Part shown: piece after piece, positions 6,529 through 14,976 of the stretch | How the letters are laid out: every line of letters begins with the position of its first letter | How positions within the stretch are numbered: the first letter of the stretch is position 1 | Assembly: GCA_036743375.1 (NCBI GenBank) | Contig: DAINPP010000057.1 | Span: 1 to 17,343, forward strand | DNA: 17,343 bases | Reading direction: 5' to 3' | Origin: DAINPP01 sp036743375 | GTDB taxonomy: Bacteria > Thermotogota > Thermotogae > MWEM01 | Notes under the pieces: generated by a model | The model's input: the letters and a program-made list of their open reading frames with translations, nothing else | Told to the model about the DNA's origin: nothing | Database searches by the model: none | Translations under genes and position numbers: made by a program

Positions 6529-8835
6529 TCATTCAATTAAGTTCTTTCTTTCTAGTCCTCGACAGATATTATCTATCAGCATCTGCTTCTCAAAAGGTTT
6601 GGTCATATACTGATCAAATCCCGCATCAACCGCCCCATCCACACTGGATTGCCTGGCATCTGCGGAAAGTCCGAGGATATATGCGGAATGGTCCCCTGAC
6701 ATCCGTCTGATCTCTCTCACGACCTCCGGGCCACTTTTCACCGGTAGATGCATGTCCATAAGAACGATCTCAGGGCGGTGTTCATGATATTTTGATACCG
6801 CATCTCCCCCGTCATAGGCCTGCAACACAACGGCATTCGGAAAGTTCCTACCGATAATCGTACTGACAAGCTTTGAGGAGATCAGATCATCCTCTACGAT
6901 GAGAATTTTCACCTCTGATCGCATGACATTTTCGGCGATGACCACGTCAGTCTTTCCTGATTCCGTCATCTGATGACGTTCATCAATCAGCGGCAACGTC
7001 AGGTCAAATCCGAAAGTACTTCCAAACCCCGATTCACTGTTCAGCTTGATGGCAGATCCCATCAATTTAAGAATCTGATCAGAGATGGTCAGTCCAAGCC
7101 CGGTTCCGCCGTATTTCCTTGTGATGGACGAATCAACCTGTGTAAACATCTCAAAGATCGTCTCTTGTTTTTCCAAAGGTATACCAATTCCCGTATCGGA
7201 AACCTCAAATCTCAGGCTCACTTTCCCTTCAGATTTATCGATGACCTCTGTTATTAATTGGATTTCTCCCTTATCCGTAAACTTGACGGCGTTGTTCAAC
7301 AGGTTGATGAGCACCTGTCCGAGACGCAGCGGGTCAGTCTCCACGCACAATGGGAGGTCAGAAGCTGTTTTCATCGTAAACGTAAGATGTTTTGCGTCGG
7401 CCGCCGGTTTGACAATACTGTAGCTCTTGTCCAGTAGTTCTCGCAGATTTGTATTTGTCTTTTCAAGTTCCAGTTTACCCGCTTCAATCTTTGAAAAATC
7501 CAGCACATCCGTTACAAGACTGAGGAGATGACGGCTCGAATGGATCACATTGTTGAGATAGGCCTTCTGTTCATCGTTCAATTCCGTCGAATCAAGCATC
7601 TGTGAAAAACCGAGAATTCCATTCAGAGGGGTCCTGAACTCATGACTCATATTGGCAAGAAAATCAGATTTGGCCTGATTGGCTTGATGCGCCTTTCTTT
7701 CGCTGAGCAGCAGGGCATCTTTCTGCTCGTTGAGGATGATCTCTCTTTCTTTTATGTTCCTTGACATGGTCTGAAACGATTCTGCGAGCTTGTTTATTTC
7801 CTTATACGACTCGATCTGAAGCTCTTCATTATACTTCCCACCCGCCAGTTCATCCGACCAACGAACGAGGGAATTGATCGGCTTCACAAGTGTCTTGGAA
7901 AAGTATCTGATTGCAAAGGCACTCGCCCCATAAATAAGTCCCAACGAACAGATAAAAATCACAATCATGATCAGAAATGGGAAAAGGACTTCATCAGCCG
8001 GTTTAAAGACAGTAACCACCCAGCCGTTGTGTATGGGAAGGGTACTCCCCAGCATCCGTTTGTCAACATTTCCTGTCGTATAAAGAAACATCCCCGTTAC
8101 TGATTCACCGTTAAGTGCTTTTTCTATATGTGACAGATGCGCATGATTCGCACCTGATTCGGATTCTTCACCGGTGCAAACCACAACATTACCCTGTCCA
8201 TCGTACACGATAATATCCGATTCCGTACTGATTCCCTTCAGCATGTCTCTGATTTCCTCAAGATCTATTTGAAGCACAATAGAAAACCCTTCTTTTCTTG
8301 AGACAAGATACAATTCTCTTTCACCTGTTTCAGAGGAAATCATCGTATTTGGCCAGATTAAACCACGCACGCTGTCGGTATAAAACGGATAGGCTGAGTA
8401 GTCTCTTCCGAGTTCTCCCCCTTCAAACGGAAGAATCACCCTTACCTTTCCGGAGGCATCCAGTATCCGGACACTTTTTATCTTTTCATGTTGTTTCAGA
8501 TAAGCTTCAAGGAGATTTGTCAACCGTTTATTTCCATTGTTCATAGACTTCAGCAACACCCCTTGCATCAACTCATTCCCCTGAGTAAAAGTCGACTGCT
8601 GTACCTCTATGATTTCTGAAACGGTATTCAGCGAATACGTTATCTCATCCGCAACCTGAGTCATATAATTTCCGATACTGACGGCGAGTTCTCTGCTTGA
8701 CGTGTATATCTCATCCTGCGAATACCTGTACATAAGATATCCAAAAAGGCCTGTAAACAGCACGACAAATGTAAAGAACATATGGGACATCATTTTAAAC
8801 AAGTCCATTCTGATAGACGGCAATCTTTTTTTCAT
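6529..8835 (-). CDS. Membrane hybrid sensor histidine kinase (Cache-like sensor, HAMP, HisKA, HATPase, receiver)
   Basis: A 768-residue kinase. Domains in order: TM1 (about 17-38); an extracytoplasmic sensor of about 240 residues with Cache-like features (GRDYSAYPFY at 143-152, ETGERELYLVSR at 169-180); TM2 (about 285-308); HAMP (about 310-365); a short coiled coil; HisKA with phospho-acceptor His398 (MSHEFRTPLNG); HATPase_c with N-box NLLNNAVKF (511-519), G1 DTGIGIP (547-553) and G2 GGTGLGL (576-582). A C-terminal receiver (about 642-765) has its acceptor Asp694 in VLMDMHLP and conserved Lys746. All catalytic residues are intact. The ribosome binding site before ATG 8835 is weak (GAGAG). Next to corA, but no histidine phosphotransfer protein or DNA-binding response regulator is near. 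The ligand is unknown; Cache domains usually bind small metabolites. Confidence 0.93.
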   Translation of the reverse strand: MKKRLPSIRMDLFKMMSHMFFTFVVLFTGLFGYLMYRYSQDEIYTSSRELAVSIGNYMTQVADEITYSLNTVSEIIEVQQSTFTQGNELMQGVLLKSMNNGNKRLTNLLEAYLKQHEKIKSVRILDASGKVRVILPFEGGELGRDYSAYPFYTDSVRGLIWPNTMISSETGERELYLVSRKEGFSIVLQIDLEEIRDMLKGISTESDIIVYDGQGNVVVCTGEESESGANHAHLSHIEKALNGESVTGMFLYTTGNVDKRMLGSTLPIHNGWVVTVFKPADEVLFPFLIMIVIFICSLGLIYGASAFAIRYFSKTLVKPINSLVRWSDELAGGKYNEELQIESYKEINKLAESFQTMSRNIKEREIILNEQKDALLLSERKAHQANQAKSDFLANMSHEFRTPLNGILGFSQMLDSTELNDEQKAYLNNVIHSSRHLLSLVTDVLDFSKIEAGKLELEKTNTNLRELLDKSYSIVKPAADAKHLTFTMKTASDLPLCVETDPLRLGQVLINLLNNAVKFTDKGEIQLITEVIDKSEGKVSLRFEVSDTGIGIPLEKQETIFEMFTQVDSSITRKYGGTGLGLTISDQILKLMGSAIKLNSESGFGSTFGFDLTLPLIDERHQMTESGKTDVVIAENVMRSEVKILIVEDDLISSKLVSTIIGRNFPNAVVLQAYDGGDAVSKYHEHRPEIVLMDMHLPVKSGPEVVREIRRMSGDHSAYILGLSADARQSSVDGAVDAGFDQYMTKPFEKQMLIDNICRGLERKNLIE

Positions 8836-9010
8836 TCAACTCTCACACTCTAAATCCTTATATGCAAATGATACGGCACTCATCTCGGATTTATCATACC
8901 ATTTCTGTTTACTTCGGAAATTAATATTTCATTGCTCTTTGTTCAAATTTGAAAACGCAAACGACAAAATCAGTTCCCTTACCGAATCTTTTCCGACCGT
9001 CTTTAAACCT

Positions 9011-10111
9011 TCATTTCTTCCTTTTCCGGCCTATCCATCCGATTTTTCTGAAGACGAGCAGCATAAAAATTGCGATACAGCTCATCACACCGATCAGAAT
9101 AAAATACCCGTATGAACTTTCAAGCTCAGGTATGTATTTGAAATTCATTCCGTATATACCGGCCAAAAAGGAAAGGGGGATAAACAGGGTAGAAATAATG
9201 GTGAGCACTTTCATGATCTCATTCATCCGGTTCCCCTGCATGGTCAAATAGGTGTTCAGGAGTTCTGTCGTCAAGTCCTTCAACGATTCCGTCATATCCA
9301 CCGTCTGCAGGATATGATCCGACAGATCGCGGAGGTAAATTCTGACCTTATCGGACAACAAGTCAGAACTCTCACGCATCAGCCGCGATATCATCTCCCT
9401 TGCCGGCCATATCTCCCGTTTCAAACGGATCAGTACACGCTTGGCATGATTGATCTCATAAACCGTATCAGGATCATATTTCTCGGAAATCATCTCCTCT
9501 ATCGTTTCGATATAGGCCGATACTTCTTCGATGAGCGGGAAATAGTAATCAAACACGATATCAAGCAGGAGATAGGCGAGATAATCCGCCTTCATCCTGC
9601 GGACTATACCGTTCCCGGTTTTAATCCGATCGATAATAGGCTGAAAAAGACGGGAATCATCATATTGAAAGGTAATGACATAATTTGTCCCGCATATCAT
9701 ACTGAGTTGCTTCGATTGGATATCTTCCGTCATACTGAAAGACAGATCCTTTGCTATGACAAAAAAATAATCCTGAAAGAATTCCGCTTTCCCGCGATGC
9801 TGCTGATTTAAGACATCTTCAATGATCAGATCATGAATTTTAAAAGCCCTTTTTATGACGTCAAACAGTCGTTCATCACCCAATCCGTAAATATCAATCC
9901 ACCTGACCTGATCCGATGGAATTTCCGATAGAGCCGTTCCCGACAAAAGCTGCCGATACGCATCCGTGTCAAAAGCATACTCGTTCATCACCACCGAATC
10001 ACTCATATAATCCGTGATTCTTATTTTCGGTTTTACCATATCCGTATCGATTACGACCTCTCCGGGGGCCATCCCCGCCTTCTTCTTTCCCGAAAACCTT
10101 ATCTTTTCCAT
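9011..10111 (-). CDS. corA: CorA-family divalent cation (Mg2+/Co2+) transporter
   Basis: A 366-residue protein with the CorA layout: a large N-terminal cytoplasmic funnel domain, a long stalk helix (about 215-300) and two C-terminal transmembrane helices (about 301-320 and 335-355). The selectivity signature YGMNF is at 320-324, directly after TM1. The periplasmic loop KYIPELES follows the usual [M/I]-P-E-L pattern. A basic tail (GRKRKK) ends the protein on the cytoplasmic side. It forms pentameric channels for Mg2+ (some members carry Co2+, Ni2+ or Zn2+). The start at 10111 has only a weak GGGTGA site; ATG at 10072 is an alternative. No Mg2+-sensing M-box riboswitch was recognised upstream. 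The 175-nt gap to the kinase gene holds no terminator I can see, so read-through is possible. Confidence 0.95.
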   Translation of the reverse strand: MEKIRFSGKKKAGMAPGEVVIDTDMVKPKIRITDYMSDSVVMNEYAFDTDAYRQLLSGTALSEIPSDQVRWIDIYGLGDERLFDVIKRAFKIHDLIIEDVLNQQHRGKAEFFQDYFFVIAKDLSFSMTEDIQSKQLSMICGTNYVITFQYDDSRLFQPIIDRIKTGNGIVRRMKADYLAYLLLDIVFDYYFPLIEEVSAYIETIEEMISEKYDPDTVYEINHAKRVLIRLKREIWPAREMISRLMRESSDLLSDKVRIYLRDLSDHILQTVDMTESLKDLTTELLNTYLTMQGNRMNEIMKVLTIISTLFIPLSFLAGIYGMNFKYIPELESSYGYFILIGVMSCIAIFMLLVFRKIGWIGRKRKK

Positions 10112-10458
10112 CTATTCTTCACCCACTTTCCTATCTCAAACAGAGTCTTTTCCAGAAAATCGCCACGCCGTTTTTCCCACAGTTTGTCCGTTCCATCAAA
10201 AAATACCCTTTCTCGTAAATATAAAATCTCCGTTCATCGGATAAGTCCTCAACGCCTTATATGATCAATCATAACACAGGTTAGCACATTCCAATATCCG
10301 TCCAAATTAATAAGTTTCCGGTACCTTTTTCGACGGCCATTTTAAACCGTCCTGTCTAAAACTTTCTTTATCGAATCGATCCGGAGATATCCGCTGTATA
10401 AACTCCCTATCCGTATGGCCTGAAAAACCGTTACAATTGGTCTATTTCGATTTAGTTC
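10112..10458. other. Divergent intergenic region between corA and the SBP-type kinase
   Basis: No gene is seen. A small dyad TATGAT-CA-ATCATA occurs at 10260-10273, and a -10-like TATATT on minus at 10223-10218 could serve corA but lacks a good -35. A short GACGG/CCGTC hairpin (10332-10351) has no T-run. The right end holds the repeated dyads annotated separately. Confidence 0.5.
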
Positions 10459-10507
10459 ATCAATTTGATAGAATAGAATATAGATCCATTGAGTTTTATC
10501 AAATTGA
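10459..10507. repeat. Paired dyads / long inverted repeat upstream of the SBP-type kinase
   Basis: TCAATTTGATA (10460-10470) and TATCAAATTGA (10497-10507) are perfect inverted copies, 11 bp with a 26-nt spacer. Each is itself a small dyad: ATCAA-T-TTGAT at 10459-10469 and TCAA-A-TTGA at 10499-10507, with centres 39 bp apart. They end 11 nt before the kinase Shine-Dalgarno. They could be two operator sites or a 5'-leader stem-loop. Confidence 0.5.
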
Positions 10508-10527
10508 AATGCTATGCTGGTGAGAAA

Positions 10528-12975
10528 ATGCAGAATAAGGTCGTCAGAACAAAATGCAGACATAAAGGCAAACGGTTTTTTTTGACCGTGCTGCTTTTGC
10601 TGACAGCATCCCTTTCTGTATTTGCAGTATACGATAAAACCCTGATAATCAGGGGAGATTATGATTATCCCCCATTTGAATATCTGAACGATGCGGGGGA
10701 ACCGGAAGGATTCAACGTCGACATATTTCGAGCGGTGGCCAAGATCATGGGGCTCAGATACCAGATTTCGCTTGATACCTGGGAAACGGTCAGAAACGAG
10801 ATAGAGAACAGACAGGCCGATGTACTCCTCGGGATGTACAAATCCGATGAACGGGATAAACAAGTCGATTTCTCCATCCCACATTTCATTTCCACCTATG
10901 CGCTATTCGTCCGTACGGATTCGGAGATCAGCTCACCGAATGATATTTACGGAAAAAAGACGGGCGTGCAGAAAGATGACATCGGTTACGATTATCTGCT
11001 TGAAAATGCTATTACGGATGCAATTTATACAAGACCGACCATCCACGAAGTCCTGGAGGAACTGGAAAGGGGAACCATAGAATGTGCCCTGATCTCGAGG
11101 TTACAGGGACTCATCATCATAAAGGATGAAGGATTGAGGAACATCAAGCCGGTGGGAAATCCGGTCATACAGAGAAATTACTGTTTTGCCGTTCCGGAAG
11201 GCGAAACCGGGCTTCTTTCCGTTTTAAACGAAGGACTCACTATTCTGAAAAATTCCGGTCAATATGATGAGATCTATAATAGATGGTTTGGTGTTTATGA
11301 ATCGACAGATCTGTCGTGGATAGTCTGGACCGTTTTTTTACTCATCCTGTTATTTTCCGCCTTTCTCGCCGTTATCCTTCTTTGGAACTGGTCCTTAAAG
11401 AAAAAGGTACAGGAAAGGACCGCGGAACTCGAAAAGAGCCGTGAAGATTACCGTATTACGCTGAATTCTATCGGAGATGCCGTCATTTCTACAGATCTCA
11501 ACGGTCAGGTATCGGAAATGAATCCTATGGCGATCATGCTGACAGATTTTTCACCGGACCAATCGGAAAGATACGACATCGGTGAAATCTTCAATATCAT
11601 CGATCTGAACAAAAATGAACCGGTAAAAAGTCCCATACAGGAAGTGAAAAAGACGGGCAATTCAATCCGTTATAAGGAGGTTGCCCTGCTTTCAAGAAAC
11701 GGCAACCTATACAACATCTCTTTTATCTGTTCTCCCATCAGAAACAAGCACGAGGAAATAACCGGATTTGTTCTCGTGTTCAGAAATATTACCGAAGAAT
11801 ACAAACAACAGGAGGCTTTACGTAAGCGTGAGGAACAACTCAGAACACTGAGCAACAATATCAGTAACGGATATATCTTTCAGGTTACTACCTCAAAGAG
11901 TGGTGCCGATCGTGATTTTCTCTATTTAAGTGAAGGCGTCGAAAAAGTACATGAGATTTCAGCTGAGTCCATCATGAAAGATACAGCACTGATCAACAGT
12001 CAGGTTGAATTATCCAATATCCCAGATAGCTCAAGACGAAAAAAAGATGCTTCAATAGAACTCAAGGCTTTTAAAGCGGAATTCATGATCAGAACGCCTT
12101 CGGGAAAACACAAATGGCTGCTCGTCAATTCAACCCCGAGAATGTTAAATGCCGATAGGATTCTTTGGGATGGCCTTTGTATCGATATTTCAGAACAGAA
12201 AAAGATGGAGAGGGAACTCAAAGAGGCAAAAGATATGGCAGAACGATCGAGCAACGCCAAAACAGAATTTCTGAACAACATGAGTCATGAGTTGAGAACC
12301 CCTTTGAATGGGATCCTCGGATTCAGTAAAATTCTTGAAGAAACAAAGCTCGACGAATTGCAGAAGGACTATCTCGGTGTTGTGGTAAAATCCGGAAAAC
12401 ACCTCCTCAACATCATCAAGGATATACTGGACCTTTCAAAGATAGAATCAGACGAAATAGAAATTCAGACAGAAAAGACCGATTTGAGGGAATTGATTGA
12501 AGAAACTGCCGAGATCATCAGATTCAAGGCTGAAAAAAAGGGATTGATACTGAAACAGACCATCCCCGAAAATGTACCGGAATCAACGATGCTTGATCCG
12601 TTTATCTTAAGACAAATCCTTCTGAACATTCTCGGAAACGCTGTTAAATTCACAGATACCGGCGAGATAGAAATCAGTGTTTTCCTCGTTGACCAGGATC
12701 ACATCACCGGAAAATCAAAGATTCTGTTTGCCGTAAGAGACACGGGAATAGGGATAAAAAAGGAAAATATTCCTTTAATCACCGAGGCGTTCAGTCAGGA
12801 AGATTATTCAAAAACGAGGACCTATGGGGGAACCGGTCTTGGACTCGCCATAACAAAAAGACTCCTTGAAAAGATGGGAACTTCGCTCGAAATAGAAAGT
12901 ACAAAGGGAACAGGCAGCATTTTCTCCTTCGTGCTGGAATTAGAAATGCCCCAGGATATAGCGAAAGATAGATAG
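10528..12975 (+). CDS. Sensor histidine kinase with solute-binding-protein sensor and two PAS domains
   Basis: An 815-residue kinase. Order: a signal peptide (basic RHKGKR then VLLLLTASLSVFA, about 1-33); a family-3 solute-binding domain (about 38-258) with YPPFEYL and GFNVDIFRAVAK, as in amino-acid ABC binding proteins and BvgS-like sensors; a TM helix (about 264-288); a first PAS (about 305-425); a second PAS with PAC tail (about 438-558); HisKA with His587 (NMSHELRTPLNG); HATPase_c with NILGNAVKF (700-708), DTGIGI (738-743) and GGTGLGL (767-773). It has no receiver domain. ATG 10528 is chosen for GGTGAG (10519-10524); the frame is open to 10489 without a ribosome site. It probably senses an amino acid or similar solute outside the membrane. 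No cognate regulator is adjacent. Confidence 0.94.
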   Translation: MQNKVVRTKCRHKGKRFFLTVLLLLTASLSVFAVYDKTLIIRGDYDYPPFEYLNDAGEPEGFNVDIFRAVAKIMGLRYQISLDTWETVRNEIENRQADVLLGMYKSDERDKQVDFSIPHFISTYALFVRTDSEISSPNDIYGKKTGVQKDDIGYDYLLENAITDAIYTRPTIHEVLEELERGTIECALISRLQGLIIIKDEGLRNIKPVGNPVIQRNYCFAVPEGETGLLSVLNEGLTILKNSGQYDEIYNRWFGVYESTDLSWIVWTVFLLILLFSAFLAVILLWNWSLKKKVQERTAELEKSREDYRITLNSIGDAVISTDLNGQVSEMNPMAIMLTDFSPDQSERYDIGEIFNIIDLNKNEPVKSPIQEVKKTGNSIRYKEVALLSRNGNLYNISFICSPIRNKHEEITGFVLVFRNITEEYKQQEALRKREEQLRTLSNNISNGYIFQVTTSKSGADRDFLYLSEGVEKVHEISAESIMKDTALINSQVELSNIPDSSRRKKDASIELKAFKAEFMIRTPSGKHKWLLVNSTPRMLNADRILWDGLCIDISEQKKMERELKEAKDMAERSSNAKTEFLNNMSHELRTPLNGILGFSKILEETKLDELQKDYLGVVVKSGKHLLNIIKDILDLSKIESDEIEIQTEKTDLRELIEETAEIIRFKAEKKGLILKQTIPENVPESTMLDPFILRQILLNILGNAVKFTDTGEIEISVFLVDQDHITGKSKILFAVRDTGIGIKKENIPLITEAFSQEDYSKTRTYGGTGLGLAITKRLLEKMGTSLEIESTKGTGSIFSFVLELEMPQDIAKDR

Positions 12976-13126
12976 AAAAAGGTCATCCTACCCGGTTCAT
13001 ACGCCAAATGATGACAATATCCCGCCTGCTCGTGATAAAATGATGTGTGAGCAGGCATTAACAATTAAGAGTTGTCGGTCAAGTATACAGACTATGGAGA
13101 CAACGGAAAGGAACGGGTGATGGTCT
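12976..13126. other. Convergent intergenic gap with an 8-bp hairpin
   Basis: Between the two convergent genes, GCCTGCTC (13024-13031) pairs with GAGCAGGC (13049-13056) across a 17-nt loop. No T-run follows on either strand, so it is at best a weak terminator or pause or mRNA 3'-end hairpin. Nothing else is recognisable. Confidence 0.45.
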
Positions 13127-13513
13127 TTACGGACAAATGGATAAACTGGTTTCACCGCTACAGTTTAGTTCCCGTTGTACCTTCTTCGCCAATGAGTTAA
13201 AAACTATCGTATATGATTTGTCTATCATTTCCCGCAACACATCATCAGGTGTCGAACCATCGAGATAAACAGAATTCCAATGGTCTTTGTTCATATAATA
13301 ACCGGGAATGATATCTTCATATTGATTGCGAAGAAAATCTCCATCGGAGGGAAGCAGTTTCAACGTAATGATGGGTCTATTTGTTTGATCAGTTCCCTGT
13401 AACGCAAACATCTTTCCGCCTATCAGGTATTTTGTCGCGTTCCATTCCACTTTAAACTCTTTCGTTGCACCTTGCTTTGCAAGACAATAGGCTTCAAGCC
13501 ATGAATACTTCAT
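13127..13513 (-). CDS. MmcQ/YjbR-family protein
   Basis: A 128-residue protein of the MmcQ/YjbR (CyaY-like fold, double-wing) family. It starts with the usual helix (WLEAYCLAKQGATKEF) and has strand pairs around KYLIGGKMFAL and PIITLKLLP, then the signature MNKDHWNSVYLDG at 74-86 and a C-terminal helix (DDVLREMIDKSYTIVFNSLAKKVQREL). Family members are small cytosolic proteins, sometimes called DNA-binding, with no firmly established reaction. The last 14 residues (CSGETSLSICP part) look like an unstructured tail. It follows the VOC gene by only 15 nt, so the two form an operon. Its ribosome binding site is an unusual G8 run preceded by A6 and separated from the ATG by only TT, which may make expression length-dependent. 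Confidence 0.9.
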   Translation of the reverse strand: MKYSWLEAYCLAKQGATKEFKVEWNATKYLIGGKMFALQGTDQTNRPIITLKLLPSDGDFLRNQYEDIIPGYYMNKDHWNSVYLDGSTPDDVLREMIDKSYTIVFNSLAKKVQRELNCSGETSLSICP

Positions 13514-13529
13514 AACCCCCCCCTTTTTT
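13514..13529 (-). promoter_or_regulatory. Homopolymeric A6-G8 tract forming the ribosome binding site of the MmcQ-like gene
   Basis: On the minus strand, the VOC stop TGA runs into A6, then G8 (plus C8 at 13516-13523, T6 at 13524-13529), then TT and the ATG. The tract is the whole gap between the two genes. AAGGGGG can pair with the anti-Shine-Dalgarno, but the spacing to the ATG depends on the number of Gs. Confidence 0.7.
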
Positions 13530-14011
13530 CAACGTCTTGTGTCAAGTCTGTCAGCACATCTTTCTACAAAGGCCATCGGCATCATGGATTTCTCCGAAGC
13601 GGCCCGTGCCGTCATTCCCGATGATAGCAGCCTTATAACAACGGCTTCCATAGATTCAGACACTTCGATAACGTGCTCATCAGGATCAAGGAAACGGATG
13701 GTACGTTGTCCCCACGTTGCCTCCTGAAATTCGGTAAATTGCTTTATATCCGCATTCTCTTCTATCCTTTTGACAAAATCATCGAGATCATCCTCTTCAA
13801 AGTAAAGCTCAAAGCAATGCCCATCGTTCCCCCCTGCGGGTGCATCATTTGTAAATGCATTCCATTGCTCCCGAGTCATCATGGAAAAGCCACCGGCAAA
13901 AACGACATAATTTCCCAGATCTTGAACAATTTCCTCATACAGAATATCATGGTAAAACCTTTTACTGCTTTCAATGTCATTAACAATAATCATAGGACTG
14001 TGAAATTTCAT
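13529..14011 (-). CDS. VOC-superfamily (glyoxalase/bleomycin-resistance fold) protein
   Basis: A 160-residue protein. Residues 1-118 form the paired beta-alpha-beta-beta-beta units of the vicinal-oxygen-chelate fold: HSPMIIVNDIESSKRFYHDILYE at the start and RFLDPDEHVIEVSES at the end. Possible metal ligands are His4, His65 (GHCFELYF), Glu68 or Glu116. The substrate cannot be deduced; members include lyases, dioxygenases and antibiotic-binding proteins. A 40-residue helical tail (MEAVVIRLLSSGMTARAASE onward) follows the domain and resembles tails on some Firmicute VOC proteins. The start is supported by AAAGGAG located 9 nt before the ATG. It heads a two-gene operon with the MmcQ-like gene, and its promoter lies in the end of the AraC gene. 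Confidence 0.9.
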   Translation of the reverse strand: MKFHSPMIIVNDIESSKRFYHDILYEEIVQDLGNYVVFAGGFSMMTREQWNAFTNDAPAGGNDGHCFELYFEEDDLDDFVKRIEENADIKQFTEFQEATWGQRTIRFLDPDEHVIEVSESMEAVVIRLLSSGMTARAASEKSMMPMAFVERCADRLDTRR

Positions 14012-14067
14012 ATCCGCATTCTCCTTTCATAGATAAACAGGCAAAGTTTCTCTCTTCCTGTATTTAA

Positions 14068-14096
14068 ATTGTATCAGATCTTTTTCAGCCTGTCAT
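14068..14096 (-). promoter_or_regulatory. Promoter for the VOC-MmcQ operon, inside the end of the AraC gene
   Basis: On the minus strand, ATGACA (14096-14091, 5/6 of TTGACA), a 17-nt spacer and TACAAT (14073-14068, 5/6 of TATAAT). The start would be near 14061, about 50 nt before the VOC ATG. The -35 lies in the last AraC codons and the -10 just after its stop. Confidence 0.6.
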
Positions 14097-14874
14097 TGTA
14101 AAAATCGGACTTATTTTTTCGGTACAGCGTGGGAGATAGCGTCGAAAGCTCCGAAAAATCATGGACAAAGTGGGAGGCATCAAAATAGCCAAGCCTGTAA
14201 GCGATCTCTTCTATTGAAAGGTGAGTTCGTTTAAGCATTTCAGTGGCTTTTTTGAAGCGCTTGATCCTGAGATAAGTTTTACCCGATACCCCCACAAACG
14301 CATACAAATATCTGTTTATCTGCCGGGTGGAATAATTACTGTCGGCGGATAATTCGTTCACTGACGTGCTAATACCGGAATTCTGAAACAGGCTTAAAAC
14401 ACTTCGACCAGTAGACAATGTGTCCTTTCGCTTATCCAGCAGATCCAAAAAATAATAATCCAGAGCAGATATCAATTCATCTGCCGTATCCATATGCCTT
14501 TCAAAGATCTGTCTTAACGCGTGGTAGAGAAGCTTATCGACTTCGTCGAGAAAAATTTTCCTGTTGAGGAGTTCATGGTTGTTTCGATAGACAAGACGCG
14601 ACAAGCCACCCGGTAGAAACTCTATAAAATATCGTCTGAATACATCCCGTTGCCTGTTCTCAGTTCTGGTGATCCGGTTAAAGGGTCCCCAAACCGTCAT
14701 GTCCAGATCGTTCCGAAATTGATTGACGATTATTGATCCCCCCAAATCCGGAATGAACAACGGAGATATGGACGAAAAATCCATATGTTGAATGGAGTAA
14801 TAGGAGATATACGTGGATAATTCTTTGTGAGGCAGATAATAACTGAAAAACCTATCACGTTTAAGTAATTGCAA
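14074..14874 (-). CDS. AraC-family transcriptional regulator
   Basis: A 266-residue regulator. The N-terminal ~150 residues resemble the DUF6597-type effector domain (YLPHKELSTYISYYS, then PLFIPDLGGSIIVNQF, a PDG-like strand turn, then FRRYFIEFLPGGLSRL). The C-terminal third holds the AraC double helix-turn-helix: first HTH about 171-192 (SVNELSADSNYSTRQINRY), linker helix, second HTH about 218-240 (LSIEEIAYRLGYFDASHFVHDF) and the closing LSPTLYRKN. The only plausible start is TTG at 14874, with GGAGAGGTG 5 nt upstream; the next internal ATG is too far in. A -10-like TACAAT lies at 14927-14922 on minus. It is divergent from the nitrilase-like gene and upstream of the VOC-MmcQ pair, so either may be its target. 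Confidence 0.92.
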   Translation of the reverse strand: MQLLKRDRFFSYYLPHKELSTYISYYSIQHMDFSSISPLFIPDLGGSIIVNQFRNDLDMTVWGPFNRITRTENRQRDVFRRYFIEFLPGGLSRLVYRNNHELLNRKIFLDEVDKLLYHALRQIFERHMDTADELISALDYYFLDLLDKRKDTLSTGRSVLSLFQNSGISTSVNELSADSNYSTRQINRYLYAFVGVSGKTYLRIKRFKKATEMLKRTHLSIEEIAYRLGYFDASHFVHDFSELSTLSPTLYRKNKSDFYNDRLKKI

Positions 14875-14976
14875 ATTCGCACCTCTCCTCTCTTTCTCTA
14901 TTCTTACGGCTCAACACTTCTATTGTACCCGTTTCATCGGAAATTTTTCCATGTTAAGCAAAAAAATAGTATTTCA

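Noticed and set aside
9314..9811. Plus-strand 165-codon ORF inside corA
   Set aside because: Shadow of corA, whose minus-strand frame carries the GMN motif and transmembrane helices.
10112..10260. Mg2+ (M-box/ykoK) riboswitch before corA
   Set aside because: The conserved M-box core could not be found in the minus-strand leader.
10489..10518. TTGAGT-18 nt-TATGCT as the promoter of the SBP-type kinase
   Set aside because: The transcript would begin about 3 nt before the ATG and exclude the GGTGAG ribosome site.
10342..10884. Minus-strand 180-codon ORF antisense to the SBP-type kinase
   Set aside because: It is a shadow of the solute-binding domain, whose frame shows clear protein family motifs; it has no ribosome site or family resemblance of its own.
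13024..13056. Intrinsic terminator between the convergent genes
   Set aside because: A sound 8-bp stem, but no T-run on either side; kept only as a hairpin.
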